Source of the DNA: Palsa-892 sp035555855
GTDB lineage: Bacteria; Pseudomonadota; Alphaproteobacteria; Rhizobiales; Xanthobacteraceae
NCBI GenBank assembly: GCA_035555855.1
Contig: DATMGD010000071.1
Location: forward strand, 243,661 to 307,660
Length of the DNA stretch: 64,000 nt
Reading direction: 5' to 3'
The position numbers were made by a program, and so were the translations under genes. The notes under the pieces were generated by a model, which was not told where the DNA came from, ran no database searches, and saw only the letters and a list, made by a program, of their open reading frames with translations. Every line of letters starts with the position of its first letter. The first letter of the stretch is position 1. Of this stretch, positions 34,560 to 43,510 are shown piece after piece.

Positions 34560-36785
34560 TTAGGCGCGCTCGCGGCGGCGGATAAGCCTTTGCGGGGAAG
34601 AAGCTTGGAGAGATTTTCCACGGCCTGACAGACTGGGGTTGGTCATGAAGTAACTGTGCGCATTGAACGAATCTTCAGCTTCGTTACGCACGATGCGCTC
34701 CCAGCTTGCGTCAGGCAATAGGCGAAAACTCTGCTCGTTATCCTTCAGGTTGGCGACCATGATCTGGTCAAGCACCTGACGATGCACCGTTATATTGGTG
34801 ATGGGACACAGCACCTCGACCCGGCGGTCGAGATTACGCGGCATGAGGTCGGCCGAAGAAATATAAACGGCGGCATTCTCGTGCGGCAAACCATGGCCGT
34901 TGCCGAAGCAATAAATCCGGCTGTGTTCGAGGAAACGGCCGACGATCGACTTCACCCGGATTTTTTCGGACAGGCCCGGCACGCCGGGGCGCAGGCAGCA
35001 GATACCCCGCACGACGAGATCGATCTCGACACCCGCGCAGCTCGCGGCATAGAGCGCATCGATGATCTGTGGGTCGACCAGCGAATTCATCTTCGCCCAG
35101 ATCGCGGCGGGACGGCCGGCCTTGGCGTGAACGATCTCTTCCTGAATATGCGAAAGCAACTTCTGGCGAATGCCGACCGGCGAGATCGCCAGCCGGTCGA
35201 GCTTGATCGGCTCGCCATAGCCGGTGATGAAATTGAAGATGCGCGCCACATCGTAGGCGATCGCCGGATCGGACGTGAAGAACGACAAATCCGTATAAAT
35301 CCGTGCCGTGATCGGGTGATAATTGCCGGTCCCGACATGCACATAATTCATGAAGGTCGAGCCTTCGCGCCGGACGACCAGCGAAAGCTTGCTGTGCGTC
35401 TTCAGCTCGATGAAGCCGAATACGACCTGCACGCCGGCGCGCTCCAGGTTGCGCGCCCAGCGAATGTTGGCTTCCTCGTCGAAGCGCGCCTTCAGCTCGA
35501 CAAGCGCCGTGACGGATTTCCCCGCCTCGGCCGCTTCCGCCAGCGCCTGAACGATCGGGCTGTGTGCGGACGTCCGGTAAAGTGTCTGCTTGATCGAGAT
35601 GACGTCGGGGTCGCGCGCCGCCTGTGAGAGGAACTGCACCACCACGTCGAAAGACTCGTACGGATGGTGAATGATGATGTCTTTCTGGCGGATCGCGGCG
35701 AAACAGTCGCCGTTCTGCTCGCGCACGCGCTCGGGGAAGCGCGGCTCATGCGATTTGAAACGAAGCTCGGGCCGATCGATGCCGACAAGCTGGGAAAGAT
35801 CGTCGAGCGCAAGCGTGCCGTCGACAACCGCCGCGTCTTTCAACGGAAAGCCGAGCGAATGTGACACGAAAGCCTGCAAGCCGTCCGATATGCCCGCTTC
35901 GAATTCGAGGCGGATCACCGACCCGCGGCGGCGGCGTTTCAGCGCCGTCTCGAACAACTGCACGAGGTCTTCGGCTTCCTCCTCGACGAGAAGATCGCCA
36001 TCACGGATGACGCGAAACCCGCCTCTCGCGGTAATCTCATAGCCGGGGAACAGCTGATCGACGAAAAGCCCGATCAGCGTTTCGAGCAGCAGAAAGCGCA
36101 TAGCGCCGTTTGATTTCGGCAACTGGATCAGACGCTCGATCTGCGCGGGCACGCGGATCAGCGCATTCATGCTCTTGCCGTCGCTCTTGCGTGAAAGCTC
36201 GAGCGCCAGCGAGAAGCTCTTGTTCGGAATGAACGGAAACGGATGCGCCGGGTCGATCGAGAACGGCGTGATCACCGGAAAGATATGACGCAGAAAATGC
36301 CCGGCAAGCCAGGTCTGATCCTCGGGGAGCAGATCGCCCTCGCCCACGATCTCGACCTTCTCGGCCTTCAGTTCGCGCTTCAGTTCTTGCCAGCGAACCT
36401 GCAATTCGCGCGAAAGGCTCGCGGCCTCGGCCCGGATCATTTCGAGCTGTTGTTTCGCCGTCAGGCCTTCAGGGCTGATCTGGCCGCCGTTGGCTTTTGC
36501 CTGCGCCACCAGACCGGCGACCCGAACCATGAAGAATTCGTCGAGATTACCGGCGGATATCGAAAGGAAGCGCAGCCGCTCCAGAAGCGGGTGACGCGGA
36601 TTGGTCGATTCAGCCAGCACACGGCGATTGAACTCGAGCCAGGAAAGTTCCCGATTGATGAAGCGGGAAGCGTCCGCAGCTGAATGAACCGCGGGGATAA
36701 GCCCGGCGATCTCCGCATCCGGGAGCAGACCAGCGTCACTAACGCAGCCGGCCACCTCGCCACCGTTAAAATCCATTTTTTGCAT
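34560..36785 (-). CDS. ppk1: Polyphosphate kinase 1
   Basis: A 741-residue Ppk1. Diagnostic parts are the N-terminal RELSWLEFNRRVLAES, LFPGYEITARGGFRVIRDGDL, and two phospholipase-D-like histidine sites in ELKTHSKLSLVVRREG and FLEHSRIYCFGNGHG, the first being the autophosphorylated histidine region. The enzyme reversibly transfers phosphate from ATP to polyphosphate at the inner membrane. The start at 36785 (MQKMDFNGG) has GGAG about 22 nt upstream, weakly placed; Met19 is an alternative. It is followed by ppx, a common arrangement that lets the cell build and degrade polyphosphate from one transcript. Confidence 0.95.
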   Translation of the reverse strand: MQKMDFNGGEVAGCVSDAGLLPDAEIAGLIPAVHSAADASRFINRELSWLEFNRRVLAESTNPRHPLLERLRFLSISAGNLDEFFMVRVAGLVAQAKANGGQISPEGLTAKQQLEMIRAEAASLSRELQVRWQELKRELKAEKVEIVGEGDLLPEDQTWLAGHFLRHIFPVITPFSIDPAHPFPFIPNKSFSLALELSRKSDGKSMNALIRVPAQIERLIQLPKSNGAMRFLLLETLIGLFVDQLFPGYEITARGGFRVIRDGDLLVEEEAEDLVQLFETALKRRRRGSVIRLEFEAGISDGLQAFVSHSLGFPLKDAAVVDGTLALDDLSQLVGIDRPELRFKSHEPRFPERVREQNGDCFAAIRQKDIIIHHPYESFDVVVQFLSQAARDPDVISIKQTLYRTSAHSPIVQALAEAAEAGKSVTALVELKARFDEEANIRWARNLERAGVQVVFGFIELKTHSKLSLVVRREGSTFMNYVHVGTGNYHPITARIYTDLSFFTSDPAIAYDVARIFNFITGYGEPIKLDRLAISPVGIRQKLLSHIQEEIVHAKAGRPAAIWAKMNSLVDPQIIDALYAASCAGVEIDLVVRGICCLRPGVPGLSEKIRVKSIVGRFLEHSRIYCFGNGHGLPHENAAVYISSADLMPRNLDRRVEVLCPITNITVHRQVLDQIMVANLKDNEQSFRLLPDASWERIVRNEAEDSFNAHSYFMTNPSLSGRGKSLQASSPQRLIRRRERA

Positions 36786-36819
36786 CGGAGTAACCCGACG
36801 ACGATCTTGGAGGAGCAAT

Positions 36820-36837
36820 ATTACAGTCATGTGACGC
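36820..36837 (-). promoter_or_regulatory. Weak Pho-box-like sequence upstream of ppk1
   Basis: On the minus strand the sequence reads GCGTCAC-ATGA-CTGTAAT, two 7-base half-sites 11 bp apart, matching about 10 of 14 positions of the PhoB consensus. It lies about 35 bp upstream of the ppk1 start. Phosphate control of ppk is known in many bacteria, but this match is poor enough that chance cannot be excluded. Confidence 0.3.
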
Positions 36838-36865
36838 CCGCGCCCACCGCGGCTGCGGCGCGTCT

Positions 36866-36900
36866 AAAAAATCGATTAGCCCAAGGCTTTCAATGCCTTG
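36866..36900 (-). terminator. Possible intrinsic terminator after the acetoacetyl-CoA synthetase gene
   Basis: On the minus strand, a 6-bp stem CAAGGC with a 7-nt loop and GCCTTG is followed after about 10 nt by a run of six T. It lies 60 nt after the stop of the acetoacetyl-CoA synthetase gene and before ppk1. The stem is short and the T run is displaced, so it is a weak terminator at best. Confidence 0.35.
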
Positions 36901-36959
36901 ATCGAGAGCCCGCTCGCGAGTGGTAATTGACGTACTGCGATCTTCCACGCGGACAATCG

Positions 36960-38909
36960 CTACATCAGCTGCGGAATGTTCCTGTAGAGATCGAGCGCCT
37001 GCGGATTGCTGAGAGCGGTCAGATTTCTCACCGGCCGCCCATGGATGGCGTCTTTAACCGCCACTTCGGAAATCTTGCCGTTCGCCGTCTTCGGAATATC
37101 GGCGACCGCGAGGATCAGGTCGGGCACATGGCGCGGCGAAGCAAAAGTCCGGATACGCTGCCGGATCTTCTCGATCATCGCCGCATCCAGCTGATGCATG
37201 TCTTTCATCCGCACGAACAATATGCTGCGCGCATCATTGTCGTGATCTTGCGCGACGACGACGCTTTCCCCGATTTCGCTGATGGCTTCGAGCTGCCGAT
37301 AGATTTCGGCGGTGCCGATACGGACGCCTTTTATGTTCAACGTCGCATCCGAACGCCCGTGAACGATGAAGCCGCCGTTCTCCGTGATCTCCGCCCAATC
37401 GCCATGGCGCCAGATATTCGGCCAATGCGCGAAATAGGATTCGTACAGGCGCTCGTTATTTTGATCGCCCCAGAACTCGAGCGGCACCGACGGAAACGGC
37501 AGCGTGCAAACCAGTTCGCCGGGCTCGCCGATAACCGGCTTGGCCTCGGCGTTGAAAATCTCCGCCTTCATGCCAAGGCCCAGTACCTGGATCTCGCCGG
37601 CGCGGCACGGCCCGATCGGATTGCCGGTGCCGAAAGCAGCAATGATGTCAGTGCCGCCCGAAGGGGACGTAAAATGAACGTCCGGCTGAATGGCCTCGTA
37701 GACGAAGACATATTCCTCCGGAGAAACCCGTGCGCCGCCGGCAACCAAGCATTTCAGATGACCGAGCTGGTGTGTCTTGCGCGGGCTCAATCCTTCGCGC
37801 TTCAGCGCGGTAATGAGCGCTGGCGGAATGCCGGCGACCGCGACCTTCTCCTGTTCAATCAGATCGAACAGACTGTCGGTGCGCGGATAAAGCGGAGATC
37901 CGTCGGCGAGAACGATCGATGCGCCGGAAGCGAGCGCCGTCACCAGCGCATTCCACAGCATCCAGCCCGATGTCGTCACCCGGAACATCCGTTCGCCCGG
38001 CTGCAAATCGAAATGAAGCTGATGCTCCTTCAAGTGCTGCAACAAGGTGCCGCCAGCGCCATGAACGATGCATTTTGGCCGGCCGGTCGTGCCGGACGTG
38101 AAAAGAATGAAAACCGGATGATTGAACTTAAACCGCTCGAACGAAATCGGTGACGGCGAATGCGGCGCTGTGAATTCCTGCCAGGTCTTCGCATTCGGAA
38201 GATCGAGAACGGAATCGGTGCGCAAATAGGGAACGACAATCACTTGCCGTAGCGATGGAATTGCTGCGGCAATTTCCTTCGCCTTGGCGAGCGCATCGAA
38301 CTGCTTGCCGCCATACCAGGCGCCATCGGCGGCGAAAAGCACAGTTGGCGCAATCTGTCCGAGACGGTCGAGCGTCGCGTTGACGCCAAGATCGGGCGAG
38401 CAAACCGACCAGATGGCACCGATCGCCGTCGCCGCGAGCATGGCGATCAGCGTTTCGGGGATATTGGGCATGTAGCCGGCAACGCGATCGCCCGGTTTGA
38501 CGCCCGCGGCTTGCAGTGCCCGCGCCAGCTTTGACACTTCGGCATCGAGTTCGCGAAAACTGAGGCGGCGCACCACTTCGCCCTCGCGCCAGAAGGTCAC
38601 GGCCTCCGCGTCTTCGCCTCGCCGGCGCAGAAGATTTTCGGCGAAGTTCAGCTTTGCTTCGGGAAAGAAGCGCGCCTTCATGATCGATTCTTGATTGACG
38701 ACGACGGGCGAGCCGTTGCGATCGCCGATCAGGCCGCAGAAATCCCAGACCTCGCTCCAGAACTCGGGATAGCGTTCCAGCGAAAAGCGCCGCAGCGCCG
38801 CGTAATCCGGCAACTCCACACCGTATTTACGCTCCAAAGCACGCGCGAAGGCGTAAATTCGTGTGCGGGCGAGATTTTCGGGCCGCGGAGTCCAGACAAC
38901 AGGATTCAT
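36960..38909 (-). CDS. aacS: Acetoacetyl-CoA synthetase
   Basis: A 649-residue ANL-superfamily adenylating enzyme. The N-terminus NPVVWTPRPENLARTRIYAFARAL and the early EFWSEVWDFCGLIG segment are typical of acetoacetate-CoA ligases; the A3 loop is FILFTSGTTGRPKCIVHGAGG and the A8/A10 region ends in PKTANGKISEVAVKDAIHG, with the catalytic lysine in NGK. It activates acetoacetate with ATP and CoA. The ATG at 38909 lies 7 nt after the CoA-transferase beta stop, so the genes form one operon. A related 3-oxoacid substrate is possible given that context. Confidence 0.9.
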   Translation of the reverse strand: MNPVVWTPRPENLARTRIYAFARALERKYGVELPDYAALRRFSLERYPEFWSEVWDFCGLIGDRNGSPVVVNQESIMKARFFPEAKLNFAENLLRRRGEDAEAVTFWREGEVVRRLSFRELDAEVSKLARALQAAGVKPGDRVAGYMPNIPETLIAMLAATAIGAIWSVCSPDLGVNATLDRLGQIAPTVLFAADGAWYGGKQFDALAKAKEIAAAIPSLRQVIVVPYLRTDSVLDLPNAKTWQEFTAPHSPSPISFERFKFNHPVFILFTSGTTGRPKCIVHGAGGTLLQHLKEHQLHFDLQPGERMFRVTTSGWMLWNALVTALASGASIVLADGSPLYPRTDSLFDLIEQEKVAVAGIPPALITALKREGLSPRKTHQLGHLKCLVAGGARVSPEEYVFVYEAIQPDVHFTSPSGGTDIIAAFGTGNPIGPCRAGEIQVLGLGMKAEIFNAEAKPVIGEPGELVCTLPFPSVPLEFWGDQNNERLYESYFAHWPNIWRHGDWAEITENGGFIVHGRSDATLNIKGVRIGTAEIYRQLEAISEIGESVVVAQDHDNDARSILFVRMKDMHQLDAAMIEKIRQRIRTFASPRHVPDLILAVADIPKTANGKISEVAVKDAIHGRPVRNLTALSNPQALDLYRNIPQLM

Positions 38910-38916
38910 GAGCTTG

Positions 38917-39666
38917 TTACGCGGTTTTCGCAGCGCGACGTCCCACGCCGAATAGCCGTTCGGCGAACTGAGGATAGGTTTCGGCGATCTGGCTCGCGAC
39001 GCCGCCGCGGATCGTCCCAAGCACACGGCTATCCGGAACCGCTGTTACCGGAACGCGCTCGGGCATGTCGAAATCGAAGCCGGTGTTGTCCTTCACCTCT
39101 TCGAGCGTATGGCCGGGATGCACGCTCTCCAGCATGAAGCGCCCGCGCTTCCGGTCGAAGTCAAAAGCGCAAAGGCTGGTGACCAGCGCGCTCGGCCCGC
39201 CGGGGCGAAACACGTTCGGCTCGTTGACACCCGCAGCCGATACATAGTCGACCTTGGACACAAAGACGCGCCGGGTGTGCTCTTCACGGAACAGCACCGT
39301 CCGCTTGATCAGCGAATAGAGATACGGCGTACCGTAATTGCCGGCCCAGCGCACCGACAGCTTCGGATAGGGCCCGACGCCCATCAGGTTGACGTTCGCC
39401 TGCCCGTCGATCTGGCCGCCGCCCATCATGAAAGCATCGATGCGACCTTGCGCGGACGCATCGAACAGTTCGCGGCTGCCTTCGGTGAAGAACACATGGT
39501 TCTTGCTGCCGAGGATCGTCACCCTCATCGGCGTATCCGAGAGTTCGCTCGCCAGAAGCGCAGCGGCTCCCGTCAGGGGTGACGCCGAGCCCACTGCCAC
39601 GTGCCGTGCCCCGGCGATCTTGCGCGCCAATAGGGCGATCAGAAATTCCTGCGGATGGATATTCAT
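38917..39666 (-). CDS. CoA-transferase subunit beta (family I, GctB-like)
   Basis: A 249-residue protein of the family I CoA-transferase beta type. Recognised parts are HVAVGSASPLTGAAALLA, HVFFTEGSRELFDASAQGRIDAFMMGGGQIDGQANVNL, and GPSALVTSLCAFDF, near the CoA-thioester site. It pairs with the alpha subunit encoded upstream; the ATG at 39666 overlaps the alpha stop by 4 nt. The open frame continues far upstream, but that part reads through the alpha gene in another frame and is not real. It likely transfers CoA between acyl groups; GctB, IpdB and other subgroups cannot be separated by eye. Confidence 0.85.
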   Translation of the reverse strand: MNIHPQEFLIALLARKIAGARHVAVGSASPLTGAAALLASELSDTPMRVTILGSKNHVFFTEGSRELFDASAQGRIDAFMMGGGQIDGQANVNLMGVGPYPKLSVRWAGNYGTPYLYSLIKRTVLFREEHTRRVFVSKVDYVSAAGVNEPNVFRPGGPSALVTSLCAFDFDRKRGRFMLESVHPGHTLEEVKDNTGFDFDMPERVPVTAVPDSRVLGTIRGGVASQIAETYPQFAERLFGVGRRAAKTA

Positions 39667-40511
39667 GCCGGCACAACTTCCCGCTCGAACACATAACGCT
39701 CGAGATAGGCTTTGAAGCCTTCTTCGGTGCGCGCCGATTCGACATAGTGACGAAGATGCTCGGCATCCTCGTCGTATTCGCGGCCGAACGAGAGCGGCCA
39801 CGCCCCCTTCGGCTGGTGCGATACCGCCGTCACATAAAGATTGGAGAGCACGCCGGTGACCAGCTGCTCGTCCCTCATGAAATCGGCATCGACGATTTTC
39901 TCGACGGTGACGAGCGTGACCGCCGAAGCATGCGCCGCCACCGCCAGTTCGCGCCGGCGGCCAATCCAGATATTGCCGTTGCGATCCGCCATCGGCGCAT
40001 GCATCAGCATCACTTCGGGATTGATCGCAGCAACCAGCAGGATCGGGTCGTTCTCGCCGAAGGGATTGTCGATGACCTTCCAGTCCTTGCGGTAGGAAAC
40101 GACGTCGCTGCCCAGAATGCCGCGCAGGGGAATAAAGGGAATGCCCTTCTCGCCCGCCTGCAGACCCGCATGAATCGCGGGACAGGTGGAGTCCCGCATC
40201 TCGATCGTGCCCGCCTTCAGTGCGCGTGCATAGGCGGGCGGAACGCCGAACTCGCCGAGGAACATCGAGCCGGCTTCCATCCGCTTCACGCAACCCGCAC
40301 CGATCAGCATGTCGGCCTGGAGGCCGCCGGTCGGCACGCCAATGATGTGCAAATCACGAACGCCGCGCCGGATCAGCGCGCGGGTCGCCGCAACCGCGGC
40401 GCCCGAGTACATGCCATTGAAATCGGTCGGAATGGCAAGCCTGCATCCGTCCTTGATATGAGAGATCAGCGTATCGAGATCGACGATGATCTTGCTGTTG
40501 TTCGCCATCAT
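39663..40511 (-). CDS. CoA-transferase subunit alpha (family I, GctA-like)
   Basis: A 282-residue alpha subunit. IPTDFNGMYSGAAVAATRALIRRGVRDLHIIGVPTGGLQADMLIGAG contains the glycine-rich loop typical of the alpha subunits of glutaconate CoA-transferase-like enzymes, and PEVMLMHAPMADRNGNIWIGRRRE is the conserved CoA-site strand. With the beta subunit it would form a heterotetramer or heterooctamer that exchanges CoA between carboxylic acids; homologous IpdAB hydrolyses a ring in steroid breakdown, so chemistry can vary. Two adjacent ATGs behind a GAAGG site give an uncertain start by one codon. It follows the Bug receptor by 25 nt. Confidence 0.85.
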   Translation of the reverse strand: MMANNSKIIVDLDTLISHIKDGCRLAIPTDFNGMYSGAAVAATRALIRRGVRDLHIIGVPTGGLQADMLIGAGCVKRMEAGSMFLGEFGVPPAYARALKAGTIEMRDSTCPAIHAGLQAGEKGIPFIPLRGILGSDVVSYRKDWKVIDNPFGENDPILLVAAINPEVMLMHAPMADRNGNIWIGRRRELAVAAHASAVTLVTVEKIVDADFMRDEQLVTGVLSNLYVTAVSHQPKGAWPLSFGREYDEDAEHLRHYVESARTEEGFKAYLERYVFEREVVPA

Positions 40512-40536
40512 TACACCTTCATGACAGCCCGCAGGA

Positions 40537-41514
40537 TTACTGCTGGGGAATCTTGGCCTTTTTCACGATGTCCGCAACCTGCTCGCTCTCTTTCTTGAGA
40601 TAGGCCGCAAATTCCTTGGGCGAGCTCGCGACGAGATCGGCGCCAAGGCTGGTCAGCCGCTCTTGAACGGTTTCGGTTTTGAGCGCCTTGACCGTTTCCT
40701 TATTGAGGAAATCGATAATTTCCGGCGGCGTTTTAGCGGGCGCCATCAGGCCATACCACGTGACGATATTGTAGCCCGGCAGACCCGACTCCGCGATCGT
40801 CGGAATTTCAGGCGCCGTCTTCGAACGATTGGCGCTCGTTACGGCCAGCGCACGCAACCGGCCGTCCTTCACGAGCGGCATCGCCGACACGATGACGTCG
40901 AACATCATCTGAATCTGGCCGCCGAGGAGATCGGTCAGCGCCGGGGCGCTTCCCTTGTACGGCACATGGAGGATTTCCGTTCCGGCGGCGACGTTGAACA
41001 TTTCACCGGCCAGATGCAGCGTGCTGCCGTTGCCGACGGAGCCGTAATTGAGCTTGCCCGGCTGCGACTTCGCGAGCGCGATCAGTTCCTTGACGTTTTT
41101 CGCCGGAACGCTCGGATGCACGACGAGCAACTGCGGCACCGTCCCGATCTGCGTGATCGGCGTAAGATCCGTATCCGGGTTATAGATCATCTTCGCATAG
41201 AGATATTTGTTGGTCGTGATCGGCCCCGGCGTGCTCAGCAAAATGGTGTAGCCGTCGGGCGCGGCCTTGGCGACGAAACCCGCGCCGATCATGCCGCTCG
41301 CACCCGCGCGGTTTTCGACGATCACCTGCTGGCCGATCGACTTGCTCATCTCCTGCGCGATGGAGCGGGCGAGAACGTCGGTCGTGCCGCCCGGCGGGAA
41401 CGGCGCGATGAGAGTGATCGGACGATCCGGGAATTTCTGCGCGTGCGATGGAGCCGCGAACAGAACTGCCGCTCCCACGGCAAACAAATACTTCAAACTA
41501 CGATTGAACCTCAT
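40537..41514 (-). CDS. TctC/Bug-family periplasmic substrate-binding protein, copy 3 (orphan receptor)
   Basis: A 325-residue receptor with an N-terminal signal peptide (MRFNRSLKYLFAVGAAVLFAAPSHA) and Bug motifs FPDRPITLIAPFPPGGTTDVLARSIAQ, VVENRAGASGMIGAGF, and NYGSVGNGSTLHLAGEMF. No tctA or tctB is adjacent, so it must use membrane subunits encoded elsewhere or act in sensing, as known for many Bug proteins. It heads the CoA-transferase/acetoacetyl-CoA synthetase genes and follows the GntR gene by 41 nt. A GGGGGAGAAA site precedes the ATG. Confidence 0.92.
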   Translation of the reverse strand: MRFNRSLKYLFAVGAAVLFAAPSHAQKFPDRPITLIAPFPPGGTTDVLARSIAQEMSKSIGQQVIVENRAGASGMIGAGFVAKAAPDGYTILLSTPGPITTNKYLYAKMIYNPDTDLTPITQIGTVPQLLVVHPSVPAKNVKELIALAKSQPGKLNYGSVGNGSTLHLAGEMFNVAAGTEILHVPYKGSAPALTDLLGGQIQMMFDVIVSAMPLVKDGRLRALAVTSANRSKTAPEIPTIAESGLPGYNIVTWYGLMAPAKTPPEIIDFLNKETVKALKTETVQERLTSLGADLVASSPKEFAAYLKKESEQVADIVKKAKIPQQ

Positions 41515-41555
41515 CTCGATTTCTCCCCCGATTTTTACGAACTCGACCCGGTTTT

Positions 41556-42254
41556 CTAGACAGCAAGAACGATGTGTTTCTGGAACTGCTCGATATGTGC
41601 ACGAGCAGCTTGTGCCGCCCGCTTCTCGTCGTGCGCAGCAATCGCTGCGAAAATAGCTTCATGCTCGGCATGAACATCTTCGAGCCGGCGGACAACCGAC
41701 AACGACAGAAACCACACGCGAAGCGATCGCTCGTGAAGCGAGCGCAGGATGTTTCCAAGCACAGGATTTCGCGAGATGCGAGAGATTTCGCAATGAAACT
41801 CGTGATCGAGGTTCATCAGCGCCTCGATATCGTGCGCAGGGATCATTTCTTCGGCACGATCCAGGATATTGCGCAGCGATGCAATGTCCCGCTTGTCGGC
41901 CCAGCGCGCTGCGAGCGAAACGCACAGCGCCTCGTTCACAGAGCGAACATGCGTGACATTCATGATCTCATCGAGTGAAACCGCGCGCACGATAACGCCT
42001 TTGCGCGGAATGATATCGACCAGCTGCTCAAGTTGTAGGCGATGTAATGCCTGATGCACCGGCGTGCGCCCCGCCCGGAGTTGTTTGGAAATACGCGCTT
42101 CGTTCAGATATTCGCCGGGGCGATATTCCATCGTGATGATGCGGCGTTTGATTTCTTCGTAGGCCTTCTGCCGCAGCGTGCGGCCGCCTTGCGTTTCAGC
42201 GGGCCGCCCTCGCGATGAGGAATTGGTTTGCACTTCCGCAGCTTGGCTCTTCAT
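41556..42254 (-). CDS. GntR-family transcriptional regulator (FCD domain)
   Basis: A 232-residue regulator. The N-terminal winged helix (AYEEIKRRIITMEYRPGEYLNEARISKQLRAGRTPVHQALHRLQLEQLVDIIPRKGVIVRAV, read in parts) is typical GntR; the C-terminal helical FCD domain includes DHEFHCEISRISRNPVLG, with metal-binding His and Asp positions. The HQALHRLQ segment is slightly atypical of the usual REALRRL pattern. It is co-directional with and immediately upstream of the Bug receptor and CoA-transferase genes, and 196 nt from the divergent dioxygenase, so it probably controls one or both. Confidence 0.9.
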   Translation of the reverse strand: MKSQAAEVQTNSSSRGRPAETQGGRTLRQKAYEEIKRRIITMEYRPGEYLNEARISKQLRAGRTPVHQALHRLQLEQLVDIIPRKGVIVRAVSLDEIMNVTHVRSVNEALCVSLAARWADKRDIASLRNILDRAEEMIPAHDIEALMNLDHEFHCEISRISRNPVLGNILRSLHERSLRVWFLSLSVVRRLEDVHAEHEAIFAAIAAHDEKRAAQAARAHIEQFQKHIVLAV

Positions 42255-42411
42255 GAGTGCCGATCCCTGTTATTTTTGGCCGCTGAAAATATGCATGCGC
42301 AAAGTGCAACCGCGAGACGAGTGTTCGCCCTGCGGTCAGTCTTCGCGGCCTTGCAATGAAGATGCATCTTGCGGGCCTTGTTGAAATGCGATGTAATTTT
42401 TGAAAAGTAAC

Positions 42412-42425
42412 TGTGATATTTCACA
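42412..42425. promoter_or_regulatory. Palindrome TGTGA-TATT-TCACA upstream of the dioxygenase gene
   Basis: A perfect 14-bp inverted repeat with 5-bp arms and a 4-bp spacer, 25 bp before the ATG of the TauD-type gene, in the 196-nt divergent region with the GntR gene. It could be an operator for the GntR protein or for an FNR/CRP-type factor, although CRP sites have a 6-bp spacer. Its function is unassigned. Confidence 0.4.
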
Positions 42426-42450
42426 ACGTCAATCACGGGGGAGTGATGCC

Positions 42451-43452
42451 ATGGCTTCTTCTGCCGTTCCGATGCTGCAAGAGATCGTCGCCAACAAAGC
42501 AGCTTGGCCGGAAGTGCCGCTTCAGGAAAGCGATTGGCTGATCGGCATCGATGCGCCGACACAGGAAGAAATTCTGCGCACCGCCGAAAATCTGTCGCGC
42601 TATCCTTTGCCGCTGGTCGCGTTGCGCGCTGACGATTTTCCCATGCCGCATTCCCGCAAGTTGGCACAGCGCGTACGGGAGATACTCACGCAAGGTCCGC
42701 GCTTTGTGCTTATCGATCGCCTGCCGATCGAACAAATGAGCGACGCGCAGGCAACGCAAATCTATTGGCTGCTTTCGTCGATGGTTTCGCCGCCGGTCGC
42801 GCAAAAGCTCGACGGCAGCATGCTCTTTGAAGTCAAGGATACCGGCCGTACCGCGGCACCGGGCTCGGGCGTGCGCCCGGCGGAAACCAACGCCGAACAA
42901 TCAATCCACAATGACAATGCCTTTAACGAAGCGGCTCCCGATGTCGTCGGGCTTCTGTGTCTTCGTCAGGCGTTGGAAGGCGGCGAAAGCCGCGTCATGA
43001 GCTTTTACACCGCGCATAACGAATTGCTCCGCAATCACCCGGAGGCATTGAAGCGCCTGTACCAGCCGTTTCCGCATGACCGGCAGAAAGAACATTGGGA
43101 AGACGAAGATAAAATTCTTCGGCTGCCGATCTTCGCGCTCGAGAACAACGAGCTTCTCGCCCGCTTCTCGCCCCACCCGATTCAGAACGCCTATCAGCTC
43201 CTCGGCGAAAAGATGGACGACGAGACGAATGCCGCGCTCTCGACCATGCGCCGGATCTGCAATGAATCCGACATTTCGGTTTCCTTCAGGATGGAGCGCG
43301 GCCAGATTCAATATGTAAACAATCGCCAGATCGGGCACTCGCGCACCGGCTTTCGCGATCACACCGACCCGGCACTGAAACGACACATGGTGCGGCTCTG
43401 GTTGCGCAACACCGGCGGCCGCGACTATCAGGGCAGAAGCCTCGCGGGCTAA
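42451..43452 (+). CDS. TauD/TfdA-family Fe(II)/2-oxoglutarate-dependent dioxygenase
   Basis: A 333-residue protein. The metal-binding triad is visible as IHNDNAF (His-x-Asp) near residue 151 and the distal His in NNRQIGHSRTGFRDH; LRLWLRNTGGRDYQ after it contains the Arg that would bind 2-oxoglutarate. The family hydroxylates or cleaves diverse substrates, and the substrate here is not readable. The ATG at 42451 has a GGGGGA site directly upstream and is preferred to a longer frame starting at 42400. It is followed 58 nt later by a flavin monooxygenase and may form a two-gene operon. Confidence 0.8.
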   Translation: MASSAVPMLQEIVANKAAWPEVPLQESDWLIGIDAPTQEEILRTAENLSRYPLPLVALRADDFPMPHSRKLAQRVREILTQGPRFVLIDRLPIEQMSDAQATQIYWLLSSMVSPPVAQKLDGSMLFEVKDTGRTAAPGSGVRPAETNAEQSIHNDNAFNEAAPDVVGLLCLRQALEGGESRVMSFYTAHNELLRNHPEALKRLYQPFPHDRQKEHWEDEDKILRLPIFALENNELLARFSPHPIQNAYQLLGEKMDDETNAALSTMRRICNESDISVSFRMERGQIQYVNNRQIGHSRTGFRDHTDPALKRHMVRLWLRNTGGRDYQGRSLAG

Positions 43453-43510
43453 AGCTTCTTAAATGAGAAATTGAAAATACTCCGCCTGACGATGGGTAGC
43501 GATATCTAGC

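Noticed and set aside
39667..40293. N-terminal extension of the CoA-transferase beta gene
   Set aside because: The upstream part is the alpha-subunit gene read in another frame; the conserved beta protein begins at 39666.
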